Below, piece by piece: positions 1 through 11,230 of a stretch of 64,000 nt of DNA. The DNA lies in assembly GCA_026724425.1 (NCBI GenBank), contig JAIUCV010001273.1:62001-126000 (forward strand), in the 5' to 3' direction. Source of the stretch: Erythrophleum ivorense (Eukaryota; Streptophyta; Magnoliopsida; Fabales; Fabaceae). The first letter of the stretch is position 1. The number at the start of each line of letters is the position of its first letter. The position numbers were made by a program, and so were the translations under genes. The notes under the pieces were generated by a model. It did no database searches, was not told the origin of the DNA, and was given only the letters and a program-made list of their open reading frames with translations.

Positions 1-605
1 TTCCATTTGATAGTGTTTTCCAATGTAGATCTAACCCTCCGCTGTATAATTAAAAAAGAGCTAAAATTGTAAATACAAGTGACACTTGAAAATGGATTTT
101 GTTTATTTTTATTTGAAATTGACAGTGACACTTTTGGAAAAATAAATATAGAGTGTGCAAAATTTATCACTTAAAAAAAATTATCATTGAAATGAGCCTC
201 TCACACTTTTTATTTATCTCTCTAAAATTGACATTATTAATTTAAAAAAAATTGAGAAGATCCAAACTAATAAAACTCATTGTTTATAATTCTAATTGTA
301 CATCGTATTATGAGAATATCCAAACTATGTATTCTTTTTCCTCTATATCTAAAGTCCTTATTCTATTGTATGTGAAAACTTCTTATATATGAGAGAAAAT
401 AATATAATGAGCATAGGACTTATATAAATAGATCCCACTCATGATATTATTTTCTTTTTTACATGAGAATCTCTTAAGAGAATCTCTACACTAAGTGTTT
501 GGTATCTCTTTGCAAAATCATATTTATGCATAAGCTTTTAACCTTTGCTTCTTTTGAAACGTGATTTGGAGGATTACAAACAAAAATCCAAACACACTGT
601 AATAT
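1..605. other. AT-rich intergenic tract downstream of the protease gene
   Basis: No open frame of note and no recognisable repeat boundary. This is the 3' flank of the minus-strand aspartic protease, so its terminator and poly(A) region should lie here. I could not pick a convincing single poly(A) signal among the many AT-rich hexamers. Confidence 0.5.
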
Positions 606-2782
606 CTACTGATTGGTGCAATCAGTGGGCTTAAAGGACACAGTCTTTGTGTCAAGATCAAAGCCAATCAAAAGATTGGACTGAGCAAAACTTCCAAATA
701 TAAATAGTCCATCAGTACTACCAGCCATGGCAAAGCAGAAAACCCCATCTTTTGGAGGAATGAAGGTTTGGACAGGCATCAACGGCACATCTGCGTCGTT
801 ATCAAAATAAGCGGTGAGGATTGGGCCTTCAAGGTTTGTGTCAGACCTATAACAGAGCTGTGACCCCAAATCTGGGTCATCCTCAATGGGTATCATGGTA
901 CTCTGCCCCTTCAATTCCTCTACCAATTGGTCATAAAAATCTTGAGGCAAGTATGTTGTTGGTGTGCCTGAATCGATCATTATGTTCCCTTGTGATGGCG
1001 TTTCTGAAGGGCTGAAGGGCACAAAAGTGTCCCCTACACTAATGCCTTTTAGCGTCACTAAATATGAAGTCTCACTATCTCCAGACACCAATGGGGTTGT
1101 CAGCACTCCTTCACCTGTAACCTCACTGCCTTCTCCAAAATTTAGTGTCCCTGCAAATTAGGGATACATATATTTAATATTCAAATTCTATTCGAATTCA
1201 AATTTAGACTAAACTTGAAGTACCCATAAAATTTTATAGATAGGAAGTATTGGGTATGGAATAAACGATATCTGAACCACTTCATATTCATTTTTACCTT
1301 TCAAAATGCAGTTAAAAAAATATCTTTGAAGTCATTGTTGTTACTATAAACAATTGACTAATCTAGCATAAAAAGGTTAAGTAGTAAATAAAATTTTTGG
1401 TATATAATACGAATTTTCATAAAAAAATTATATATATTTAATCTAATTATTATATATAAATATACAAATATTGACTATTAGGTACCTTATAAAGACAGAG
1501 GGAGCAATTATTTTAGGAGGCCAAAACATTTCAACCAGGGAAAAACATGCATGAGGGTGCCAAAAAGCAATATACACAACTTTTTTATATTTTAAAATTA
1601 CATAGATATTTTTTTATTTTTAAAATATACACAAACCTCCCTTCAAACAAAAAAATTATCTTATATTTTAATTTAATTTTAAATTTTTAACCAAAATACC
1701 TTTCATTTAAATTTTTTAGTTAAAATAATGTGTATTTAGATTAATAGATTATATTTTAGTTAAAAATTTTAAAATTAAACTAAAAGGTATGATAGTTTTT
1801 ATTTCAAAATAATTTTTACATATTTAAAAGAAAAGAGAAAAATATGCATAATTTTAATAAAAAAATTAAAAATATATATATAATTTACTTTAATATTTAA
1901 TGCATGGATTTATCAAAAAGTGGGGTAGATCAAAAGGAGGGACAAGGCCCCCACCGATCACCCTTTGGCTCCGTCTTGATACTTTTATTGGTCCATTGAT
2001 AGATATGAGACGGATAGGCAGTGTTCTAAAGAAAAATCTAAAAAGGTACCTGCAATATTGGGGTCGGTGTGGAAGGGCACCAAGCACTGAGAGAAGCGTC
2101 TAACCCCATAAAGGGTACCAATTTGTGAGACAAGGGACAGAGGCCCTCCTCCCAACCCAATGACTCCCATATCATTCTCATTGAAGTTTCCTGTGTTGCT
2201 GTGGCCACACCCAAACACAATGTCACCTGCAACAATAGGATCACCACCACCACCACTGGAAGAAGAAGAAGAAGCAAAAGTGAATGTCTCTTGTGCTAGA
2301 ACCCCTTTACTCACTGAAGAATCTGCATAGCCATAGGTGTAATCACAGAGATTCTGAGCGGAGCAAGAGGCACTATACACCAAGTTACACTGCTCTGAAT
2401 CACATGGAATATCCCTATAGGTTTGGGACATTTTGGGGTCAAACATTGGAGTTTTCTGCTTATAGCAGCCATCGCAGGGGATGCACTGTGCCCAAATAAG
2501 GTCACTTCCTGTGTCTGCTAAGCCATAAAGGTCCACTGGTGGGGTTCCAAGTGTGAGCTTCATGAGATAGTCACCATTGTTGGATGTCACTTTTGTGGAG
2601 GGACTGTTTGTGGCAACTTTGTAAAATGAGTGGACTAAAGGGCGAAAAGTTGAATTTCTGTGGATTAATTGGATACTGAACCCACGATTAATCTTGGCTT
2701 CAAATGTTGGTGTTATTTGGAATAAGATAAGCATACACAGAACAGAGAAGCAAAACAAATGGAAGCAGAGAATGTTAGCCAT
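606..2782 (-). CDS. Secreted aspartic protease, CDR1/nepenthesin type (family A1), two exons
   Basis: Joined exons complement(606-1150, 2050-2782) give 425 residues. Exon 1 ends GCAG/GTACCT and exon 2 starts after TTGCAG. The junction is phase 1 and makes Gly245, which joins PNIAG to TLNFGEGSEV, as expected for the family. What is seen: an N-terminal hydrophobic signal peptide (about residues 1-28), a short prodomain with the plant motif GFSIQLIHRNS (34-44), first catalytic motif DTGS at Asp90, a cysteine-rich nepenthesin-type insert (about 100-146), the FGCGH motif (190-194), second catalytic motif DSGT at Asp304, and the C-terminal VSFKPTDC ending. Both catalytic triads are intact, so the enzyme is probably active. 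The family (Arabidopsis CDR1 and relatives) comprises secreted or apoplastic endopeptidases, some acting in defence signalling. The prodomain is shorter than in Arabidopsis CDR1 and the usual FSYCLVP is FSQCLVP here. The specific substrate cannot be inferred. Confidence 0.93.
1151..2049 (-). other. Intron of the aspartic protease gene (899 bp)
   Basis: The intron is bounded on the minus strand by GTACCT and TTGCAG and is strongly AT-rich. Reading through the donor gives a frame that ends in junk (an apparent 265-residue exon 1 protein), whereas splicing restores family-conserved sequence on both sides. The small plus-strand frame at 1900-2103 overlaps the donor and is not a gene. Confidence 0.9.
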
Positions 2783-2828
2783 GGAGTTTCAGCAAGGGAA
2801 GCCTGTGAAAAGTAGATGAATGTGTCCC

Positions 2829-2835
2829 ATTTATA
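2829..2835 (-). promoter_or_regulatory. TATA box of the aspartic protease gene
   Basis: The minus strand reads TATAAAT about 47 bp upstream of the ATG at 2782. This implies a very short 5' leader of roughly 15-25 nt, with transcription running leftward. There is only the motif and its position to go on. Confidence 0.6.
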
Positions 2836-3338
2836 CGTCAACAAGTGCAGCATGTGACAACCCAAGACGGTACCTCTCTTTCTTAATTTGGATTTTATTC
2901 TATTTGAAAGAAACATAGATTGCACTTTCAAAATAGTAATTGAAAATTAAGATTTGTTGTCATTCATATTTTAATAAATAAATTTAAACACTAATATAAT
3001 CATAATTTGAAATTAGATTAGATGATAATATATAAATAACAGTAATAACGATTTTTCAATATTATAAAAGTATGGAAATTAATTTTTCTTAAAAGAAAAA
3101 TTTTATAAATAAATTACTAAAGGTATCAAATTAATGTGAGGGAATGAAGAGGTAAAGTTGTTTGAGGTATTAAGTACGTGAATTTGTAATTTGCATCTTC
3201 CCCATTTTTTTAAAAAAATTGACATGGTCAATTTAAAAAGAGAAAAGATAAATACAGAAAGTAATGGGTTACACTCTTTGTGCGGTATATTTAATAAAAG
3301 CAGTTTGAGAAAATCGATTTTGGTTTTTTTGTCTCATT

Positions 3339-3448
3339 ATACAACAAATTGCAGCATGTGAGAGAGAAGGTTGGCAGAGTTTGGTCACAAGGCATAGTCA
3401 GGGGAGATTGATTCCCTTTTTTAATTGCCAATTCTAAAATGACATGAT
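3339..3448 (+). repeat. Duplicated tract, copy A
   Basis: Copy A aligns over about 110 bp with 4761-4880, sharing ATACA(A)CAA, GCATGTGAG, GAAGGTTGG-like, GTCACAAGG, GATTGATT-like and AATTCTAAAA blocks in the same order. It may be a remnant of duplicated protease 5' flanks. Confidence 0.6.
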
Positions 3449-4760
3449 AACAGTTGAAATATATTTTTTGAACGCCGAACTGAACCTCCGTGTAATTGCT
3501 ATGAAAAATAAGTTTCAAAAGGTGTTGAAGTTATGAATCTCCATATATTATAGTGATAAATTAGTCAATGAAAGGGAATTAATTGGGAATTTGTGTACCT
3601 AAAGACTTTTGATTCTGCAAAATAAACTTCCAAAGACTTCAAGACCTGTCAAAGAAGAAAAACCTGAATAATGTTAAAACATATTGACAGAAGAGTAAAT
3701 TGCGTCTTTGAATTTCTATACTTTGGTTGCGCTTCCAAATCAAATTTCTATACTGTGGTAGCATTTTTTAAATTCTGGATTATCTCGTACTCAATGCAAG
3801 TATAATACAATTATTAGAAAGGAAAAAAAGTGAAAGTAAGTGAAAAAAAAAAAAGAATAAATGAGTTTAATATATATCCTTATATTCTTTTGTATCACTT
3901 ATTCTCTCCAAAAGAAGATTATTATTATTATTATTAGACCATGGTAACTACAATGCAATCAAAATTCTACTCTTTTTTTTTTTTTAATTATCAAAAGAAT
4001 ACTTTTAAAATTTGTTCGAGCAAACCTTTTTATCACCAGAAATTCAAACCTTTTTATCATTTTTTATTTTTGGGTGAACAAACCCTTTATCATTAGTTTG
4101 CTTGCCTTTTCTCTTCTTTGAGTCTTATTAGAACATGTTGCATCACATAAAAAACTCAAATAAAATAGTATCAATGAAATATATAACGTAGGACTAAAAC
4201 TCCATTACGATCTCTTATTTGTAGAGAATATTTTTTAATTTAATCTGTTATAAAATTATCTTTTTAACTTAATTCCTCATAAATAAAATATTTTTAAATT
4301 TTTAATTTTTATAAAATTATTATCTCAATTTAAATATTTATATATTGGTATTCTTTGATTTGGTGTCATGCAATAAAATATATAATATAGTTAAGACGTA
4401 TTGTGGCATACTCTCTTGTCCTTTTAGTTTTTTTTTTAAATATTTAGGTATGCTTAATTATATATCTCTTAATTAATAAAATTCCTTATTCATGTTCATA
4501 AAAAGAAGTCCTTAATCATGCTTAAGGTAACTTATTATAAAGATATATTTATGTTTCAATGAATGCTACCTTTGGTAACGCTTTCTCTCTTTTCGATTGT
4601 CATTAAAATAAAAAGATATAGACTAATTAAAATAAAAAGCTATGAATGAATTTCCCAAATTATACAATTCATTAAGTATAAGTTGGATTAAAAAATAATA
4701 ATAAATTCTGAATGTTTCAAATGCAAGTAAAGAATGTTGGCATGTGAATGAATTTGTCTG

Positions 4761-4880
4761 ATACACAACAACTGCGGCATGTGAGTGGGAAAGTTGGAGT
4801 AGTTGTTAGTCACAAGGATTATTCAAGAGGAGGCTGATTGGTTTCAAATTGCAATAATTCTAAAAGGTATATGATCCTTT
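4761..4880 (+). repeat. Duplicated tract, copy B
   Basis: Second copy of the 3339-3448 tract, in the same orientation and with the same block order but with several substitutions and small indels. No coding remnant lies beside it. Confidence 0.6.
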
Positions 4881-5569
4881 TATGACATCATTAGAGTAAA
4901 GAAATACATCAGTGCATTAGACTTAAAGAACAATTATACTGCCTGTGAAGTATGAAAAATAAGATAGGTTTAATCTAATATATTTGGTTTCAAGGTTTGG
5001 GCAGTGCTACGTGGCCTAAGATTTGCTACGAATGAGGTATAAGAATAGTCATTATAAAAAGTAATCACTTATGTAAAGTTTTTAGATAAATTATTTTTAA
5101 AAAAAAATGCTCAATTAATTTTTCTTTTTCTTATAAAATATACATAAATTTTCTTTAAATTAGATTTGACCAAAATATCTTTAAGAATAATATTGATTCT
5201 TTTATTAAAAATATAATTAGACTTTGATTTTAATATCATTCATTTTATGTTAAAAATCATAAATTTAATTTATTTTAAATATAAAAAAATTAGTTATCCA
5301 TATACTGGTCAAAAACATATTTAATACTTATTATATTATATAAATAATAATTATAAAGATATTTTGACCAAAATATATGTAATTATAATTTATCTTTTGT
5401 AACAAAATTCATTTTCATATCTTATTAAACATGATTTTTTTATTACAAAAATCAATCTTATTTCTATTTCAATTCTCATTTTCTTCTCTTAAAAATCATT
5501 AACCCTATCTATCAAGAGTGACTTTACATAACCATTTTTCCCTTTTGGCAGCCAGACTTTTAGCAACGG

Positions 5570-5860
5570 ATGACGTTGGTGCATGAATTTGAGGAGATGT
5601 TCGGTAGAAGTTGCAGCAGACTACAGGAAGTGCGCACGTGGAGGGAAGGGAACAGAGAAGCGGATTTCAGGGCAAACAAATCTCATGATTTTCCGATTGG
5701 TCTCCAGGTTCTACAGGAACTACCAAGAAGGCTGCAATCTATTATGTTTATGCGGTGACATAGGATCTATTATGTTAGATGAAGTTAGGGGCGTTGCTTT
5801 GCCAGACACGGATGCTCCGTGCTCGCCACAGGGATTGCACGGCAGAGCAGTTAAGCAATT
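5570..5860 (+). pseudogene. RNase H-like (LINE-type reverse transcriptase tail) fragment
   Basis: A 62-residue frame contains the block TWREGNREADFRANKSHDF. This resembles the C-terminal part of plant RVT_3/RNase H-like domains, where REGN-x-x-AD-x-LAN is typical. About 50 bp downstream, in another frame, DEVRGVALP resembles the usual end of such proteins, so a frameshift separates the two. There are no upstream RT motifs (the DDE residues are missing), so this is a short dead fragment of a non-LTR retrotransposon or retrocopy. The call rests on motif recognition only. Confidence 0.45.
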
Positions 5861-6161
5861 TGTTTGTCTTATTTTAAAGAAATTAAAATTTATAATTATG
5901 AAAAAAAATTTTAACTATAAAAAATTTATATTCTAAAATTTTTTGGTCTATTAGCTTTTAAGATCCTTCATAAGAAATATTTTTAACTTACAGATATGAA
6001 GTATAATTTTTTTAAAAAAATTAATTGTGATGAGTTATTTTTTGAATAATAATAAAAAATGAGAGAAAAAATTGGATAAATAGTAAAAATATTTATAAAT
6101 TTTTTAATATAAATTATAATTTTTTCACAATTAAAATTTTTTTTTTACAGTTAAAATTTTT

Positions 6162-6481
6162 GGGCCTGTTTGAAATTGTTTTTGTTTTAATGTTTTCAAA
6201 ACATATGTTTTCAAAAACAAATTTTTGAGAACAAAAAAATTAAAAAATCTGTTTGAATCATTATTTTAAAAAGTAATTGTTTTTTGTTTTTTACCTGATT
6301 CTGTAGAACAAAAATTACAGAACACTTAAAAAGTGTTCTGAGTTTTTTGTTTTTGAAAACAAAATTTTGTTTTTTTGTTTTACAAAACACTTCATTAAAA
6401 ACACATTATCAAACAGATTTTTTTGTTTTTTTGTTCTTGAAAACAAAAACACTGTTTTGCAGAATCAAATCAAACAGGCCC
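6162..6481. mobile_element. Fold-back MITE, 320 bp, terminal inverted repeat GGGCCTGTTTG
   Basis: The left end GGGCCTGTTTGAAA and the right end ...TCAAACAGGCCC are inverted repeats. The whole element folds on itself: inner blocks such as AAAAAATCTGTTTGA occur on both arms, and the centre is a perfect palindrome, CAGAACACTT-AAA-AAGTGTTCTG (6318-6340). There is no coding capacity. The flanks read TTT on both sides, a possible 3 bp target duplication (PIF/Harbinger or CACTA-like), but poly-T flanks make this weak. The superfamily is therefore uncertain (hAT is the other option). Confidence 0.82.
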
Positions 6482-6961
6482 TTTATCTTTCTAAAAACAA
6501 AAGAAATGCTTCATTGCACTCCCTTGCTCGCGTAGTGACCACAAAGGATCCGTGTGCTGCTTTGCCATGTCTTGGGTAGTAATTGAAGTAGACTTTTATT
6601 CGTTAAAAAGATAATATAAATATATATTATAGGTTTGTTTAATTTTTTAATAAATTATTTTTGAATATTTTTAATTGAATTTTTATATTTTTTTATTTAA
6701 ATTTTTTTAAAATTTTAATTTTGTTGTAATTAGATCCTATGTGTTAGTGTTCCATCACTACATCTTTTCTTAAGCCTTGATATTGGAACGGATTGCGCAC
6801 TTGTATATTCAATTGCCCCATATAGGTTTTTTTACTCCAATAATTCAAACAAAAAATAAAATAAATTTCTCGCCTGCCAAAAGTATTTCATCTTCATATT
6901 CCGTTGTGGTCTCAAGTTTAAAGTCAGTTTGCTAAGGGTTTGTTAAGAGTATTTGGTCCCA

Positions 6962-7018
6962 ATATATATATATATATATAAGTAAAAAAATGCTATATAT
7001 ATATATATATAGATATAT
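6962..7018. repeat. (TA)n microsatellite, two blocks
   Basis: Two runs of alternating TA (about 6962-6980 and 6993-7010) are separated by a short AGTAAAAAAATGC spacer. Confidence 0.9.
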
Positions 7019-7226
7019 CAATCAGAATGCTGGATGAATACAAGCAGAATGTTTTTTAGGTGATGATTTTTTTTTTATACTATTGTTTGGCGTCACATTT
7101 TTTTGGACAATATTGTGAATATTTTGGTTTCATACTTTTTTTTTTTTGGCAAATATTGATGTTGAAGGTTTGAGATTTTACAGTCTTAAAAAATTATGTT
7201 TAGTGTTACGTGATATTGACACAAGA

Positions 7227-7246
7227 TTTTTATTTATTTATTTATT

Positions 7247-7294
<48 letters not shown>
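7227..7294. repeat. Compound microsatellite (TTTA)n then (TTA)n
   Basis: About eight TTTA units run directly into about twelve TTA units. Confidence 0.95.
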
Positions 7295-8899
7295 TGCCAT
7301 TCTAGTTGAAGTTTTATGTTAAATAGTTTTGTTTGACCTTACATTAATTTTTTTTTGTCAAGTAATTTTATATTAAAAATAGTTGATGTTGTTAGGTATT
7401 AAAAAGTGTTTAAAATAATTCAAATAATTATATTCTTAATGAGTGGTGTAATGTTAGAGGTATCTTACGAACTCAATATTCCCATAAGCCCTTAAATCCA
7501 TAGTTCAAATACTAGTTTTTCTTATGTTGGAAGAAAACATTGGGCTATTAAATTATTTTTGGTGACATGTTTATCTTTGGCAACAAAGATTGAAGATCAA
7601 AATGGGCTGCCGCTATCCAAATTTCTAGCAAAAGACTATCGCTTTGAGAATAGAGTTCTTAAGAAAATGGGGCCACTGATTTTGGTAAGTTGGTGAGCCA
7701 AAGTAGGAGGCCGAGTCTGAGTCACAGGCGTTAATGGAGGAAAACAACATTGGAAAATAGGAAGAGATAGAGGAAGAGGAATTTTCTATTGTTGACACGC
7801 AAATAGTTAACTTTCTGTCATATGAGATCCAGTATGCAAGGTAGATTTCAATCTCTATTAAACTATTGGGACATTTAAGAGGGAGATAGAGAGAAAAAAG
7901 TAAAGTTTATCTGAATGAGTTTTCCTGGACTTCCCTCTTCATCCCTTTCTCACTCCGAGGCTTGTTTGGTCTGATAATAGAAAAAAAAAAAAAGAGAATA
8001 AAAAAAAATTTAAGTAATATTTATTATATTATTGTAATAATTGCTCAACAATATTTATTTTTTTATTATTTTTTAAAAATAAAGATACAAAAAAAATTTT
8101 TCACAAAAGTATATTTTATTTCATTTTTTAACTTTTTATATATCAAATGAGCCGGATCTTGCAAGATGTAATGGAAAAAAATGAATGTAATTAATGGAAA
8201 GGAAAGATTCGAAACAACAATTATACTTCTAGTACAAAAACGGACAAAGAAAAAAATGAAGGATAAGAATGAAAACCTTCAGCAAACTTAAAGAACAAAA
8301 AAGGTTACATTTTGCTTTTCTAATCATTTTTGTCTCAACATAAGTGCGATTTTTTTTATGGTTTAATTTTTTGAGAATATTTTGGATATAATAACAAAAT
8401 ATGAATTTACAATAGATTAATTGATAAGATCGAGTTGCATCAATACAATAAGTCTTAAAATTGATTTTTGTCGAAGATATCTTATTGGTAGATATCGGCT
8501 AATCAAGTTGTACCTAGCCTGAAATAAAATAACTTATCTAACTCCTAAGTTTTTTTGGCCTAGAAAAAAATATGAATTGCCATTAACGAAATCACGATTA
8601 AGAGAGAATACTTCTGAAACAATGGTCTATAATATATATATATATATATATACTGATTTCAAAACTAGACCACACAACTAACTACCAAATATAAATGAAT
8701 GGTTGAGATGACGAAGATGAAGAACCAAAAAATGATGGGTCAATTAAACTTTAACATTTTTTGGTTTAGCTTGTTTGTACGGTTTGAAAGTTTATATTTT
8801 GACATCTTGTTATTTAAATTGTTAGCACATTAATTTCTTGTGTTATTTTTTTGTAAGCACTTCGCTCCATGTGACCCAATTTTGCCTTAATTTCTTAAT
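7295..8899. other. Gene-free AT-rich tract
   Basis: No coding sequence is supported. A short less AT-rich patch at about 7570-7800 has no long frame. A (TA)n run lies at 8632-8651. The 62-residue frame at 7962-8150 is low-complexity Lys/Phe/Ile. Confidence 0.5.
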
Positions 8900-9420
8900 T
8901 TTCAAACTAAGGTAGAGATTTTGATTGGTCAAATGAGAGATTTTAGTATTAACTATATGCAAAATTAGATTGCCCATAGGAAAATTGAGAATTTGGCCAA
9001 ATTAGGGAAAATAAAGGAATTTCATCTAGGGAAAAAATATGAAGAATCTTATTAGTTCTGTGTGTCAAATTTCAATTTCCATCTTCCTTGCATAGGAAAT
9101 ATGAAATTACCTAAGAAAATTAGGAGTTAGAATAAAATCAGAGATTCCATTTAAGGACAAAATTTGAAGAAATATTGTGTTTTGTGCATGTGTCAAATTT
9201 TATATTTCAATTGGCCAAAAGAAAAATTCTAGTCTTTAATATATAAAAAATTAGAAATTTAGAATAAAATTAAAAATCTCATTTAAAGACAAATTTTAAA
9301 AGATATTGTATTGTATATGTGAAATTAAGAATTTTAATTGGTTAAAAGAGAAATTTTAATATATACATATTTAAAGATTTCGTAAATTAATTAAGAATTT
9401 AAAACAAATTTTATTGAAAA
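8900..9420 (+). repeat. Degenerate tandem repeat, period about 130 bp
   Basis: The block (GACAA)AATTTGAAGAAAT-ATTGT-GT...TGTCAAATTT recurs near 9029, 9158 and 9289, i.e. at intervals of about 129 and 131 bp. Each is followed by TTTCAATT(GG)-like sequence and an AGAATAAAAT block. Copies are increasingly diverged. The array ends just before the copia 5' LTR at 9464. Confidence 0.6.
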
Positions 9421-9463
9421 GATAAAAAAAATGAAATTGCAAAGTATTATAAATTATAAGTAT

Positions 9464-9893
9464 TGGATTATTAGAGTGCACATGGTGGGACCCAAACTCA
9501 TGAGTAAAAGCCCATATTTAAGTTTAATTAATTAAATTTTTATCTATTTAATAATTAATTGATTTAACTAATTAATTAATTTAAATTTCAAATTTTAAGT
9601 TTTTGAATTTAAATTAATCAATCAATTATTTTGGAAAAACTAACCTATGATATAAGTTGTGCAAAATATTAAAAAAAAAAGTAAATGTAAAGTTTGTAAC
9701 TAGACTCTTTAAAGAACATAAATAGAGAGATTTCCTGATTTGATTACTATCTTTTCTCTTCCTTAAAATTTCGTGTATCTACTACGATTTCTACAATCTA
9801 AGTCTGAATCGTGACTGTGATCCACCATATGGGACAATAGTATGAAAAATTTCTTCACTGCAAGTGTTTTGATTGAATTCATTAAAAATTTCA
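9464..9893 (+). repeat. 5' LTR of the copia element
   Basis: It begins TGGATTATTAGAG and ends AAATTTCA. It aligns along its length with 29952-30336, sharing TAAATTTCAAA, TTGAATTTAAATTAAT, AGAGAGATTT, GTGATCCA-CAT and GCAAGT...GTGTTTTGA in the same order. Identity is clearly reduced and there are indels. Confidence 0.82.
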
Positions 9894-9897
9894 TCAT

Positions 9898-9910
9898 TGT
9901 TATCAAAGCC
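9898..9910 (+). other. Primer binding site (initiator Met-tRNA type)
   Basis: TGTTATCAAAGCC matches 11 of 13 positions of the common plant copia PBS TGGTATCAGAGCC. It sits 4 bp after the LTR end, the expected place, and fixes the element on the plus strand. Confidence 0.75.
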
Positions 9911-10843
9911 TCGTTATGATTTATATTATTGTTTGCTCATGGTAGAAACATGTTGATTATACTATTCTTTATGGGTTTGTTGTGAAATTAACATGAAATC
10001 TACAAGTTTGAAATTCAAACATAGGAGGCCATTAATGGCAAAATTCTTTAGAAACCATTATAGGCCGCCATATTAATACCTTAGAAAGTCCATAGATAGA
10101 GGAACTTATGATAGAAGTTTGAGGAAAAAAATCAAAACTTTATTAGGGAGAAATTAAATTATTGAAGTTCAAATTTATTATGCTAAAAAAACCTTCTCTC
10201 AAGGGTTGTTATTCTTAGCATAGTGCACCATAGGATGCAAATCTTATATGAGTAGGAAGCTTACAAAAAAAACTTTCTAAAGACACCTAATTTGTTTAAA
10301 TCAAACTAGAAATGGGTGAGTTATAAGGTTTTAAAAGTGGCCTTGTGAAAACAAATTCTAGAAAATTCTTACAAACATGAATGTACAATGGTTGAAAATG
10401 AAGTTCTTTGACTAGTCATGGGGGTGGCATGTATAGGCCACCCTTACCATCATTTGGCCCAAATTTTATACCAACAAAAAGAGAAAGGCAAGAGAAAGAG
10501 ACTAGTGGGATCACCATGGTCTGAAAAAGCCTCTATAGTAGCGCTTGGCTTGAATGTGCCACCTTAAGCATATTTGAGGTCTTCCTTTCTTCTTCTTTTT
10601 TTTTGAATTAGAAAGCTTGTGGCAATGTGTGGGGGCACATGCCAGGGTCGTTGGGACTTTTTAGCTTTAAACATTCCTAAATTCATGAGTTTCATTTTGG
10701 TATATGATTGGCCTATGTTTAGACTACTACTAGTTATTTTTCAATATATTTTTGGCTTTTTAAATGGTGATTTTATGTATTAAAAATTCATAAAAAGTTG
10801 AAATTATTAATTAATTATTTTTGTTTGCCCTTCGTAGGTTCTC

Positions 10844-11230
10844 ATGAACTTAGAAATTTATATGAACTACAAAATGGACCTAAACAATAACATCCAACAT
10901 CATATCTATATCATGAAAGATCATTGGTTTGATGGAAGAAGATATTACATCTTAAATTATGAAAGAATTCCTTATACCAATTTGATCCTAGGATTCATTG
11001 ACTCACGCCCAAATGATGACTTTTGGAATCTAGTCAAAGATGAACTGATAAGAAAGTATAAGCCAAATAAAGAGATAGGTTGGAAAGGTTTGAATTTTTA
11101 TCAATGTGCTTTTGAGATAGAATTCGCAGAAGAATGTTACCTTGTTGCAAATATTAGGCTATTAGTTTTGCTCTCACAATTTTTAAATGTGAGAAGTGCA
11201 TGGAAATTTGGGTATAGTGAATTCATTTAA
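10844..11230 (+). CDS. Uncharacterised 128-residue ORF in the copia leader
   Basis: The frame lies between the PBS and gag of the copia element, where intact relatives usually have untranslated leader. The predicted product has no signal peptide or membrane segment. It is rich in Tyr, Asn and Ile, with charged stretches such as DELIRKYKPNKEIGWKG, and I recognise no domain. Its composition is more protein-like than other spurious frames here, and it is open in an element whose real genes are broken. It may be a captured host fragment, a lineage-specific extra ORF, or chance. No ribosomal context or homology supports function. Confidence 0.3.
   Translation: MNLEIYMNYKMDLNNNIQHHIYIMKDHWFDGRRYYILNYERIPYTNLILGFIDSRPNDDFWNLVKDELIRKYKPNKEIGWKGLNFYQCAFEIEFAEECYLVANIRLLVLLSQFLNVRSAWKFGYSEFI

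Larger units (their letters stand above)
2840..5560. other. Gene-free AT-rich upstream region with a duplicated promoter-like tract
   Basis: No coding sequence is supported here. The minus-strand frame at 3291-3518 has no family features. The notable content is an imperfect direct repeat of roughly 110 bp at 3339-3448 and 4761-4880. Both copies carry GC(A/G)GCATGTGAG followed by GTCACAAGG. The core GCAGCATGTGA also occurs next to the protease TATA box, at about 2847. Confidence 0.6.

Noticed and set aside
1900..2103. 67-residue plus-strand frame
   Set aside because: Overlaps the protease exon 1 donor and intron on the other strand; no family match.
7227..7294. Possible CRISPR-like or satellite array
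   Set aside because: Simple TTTA/TTA microsatellite without spacers; the genome is a plant.
9459..9463. Target duplication for the copia element (AGTAT versus TTTAT after 30336)
   Set aside because: Only 3 of 5 bases match and the 3' LTR end is eroded; not enough to claim.
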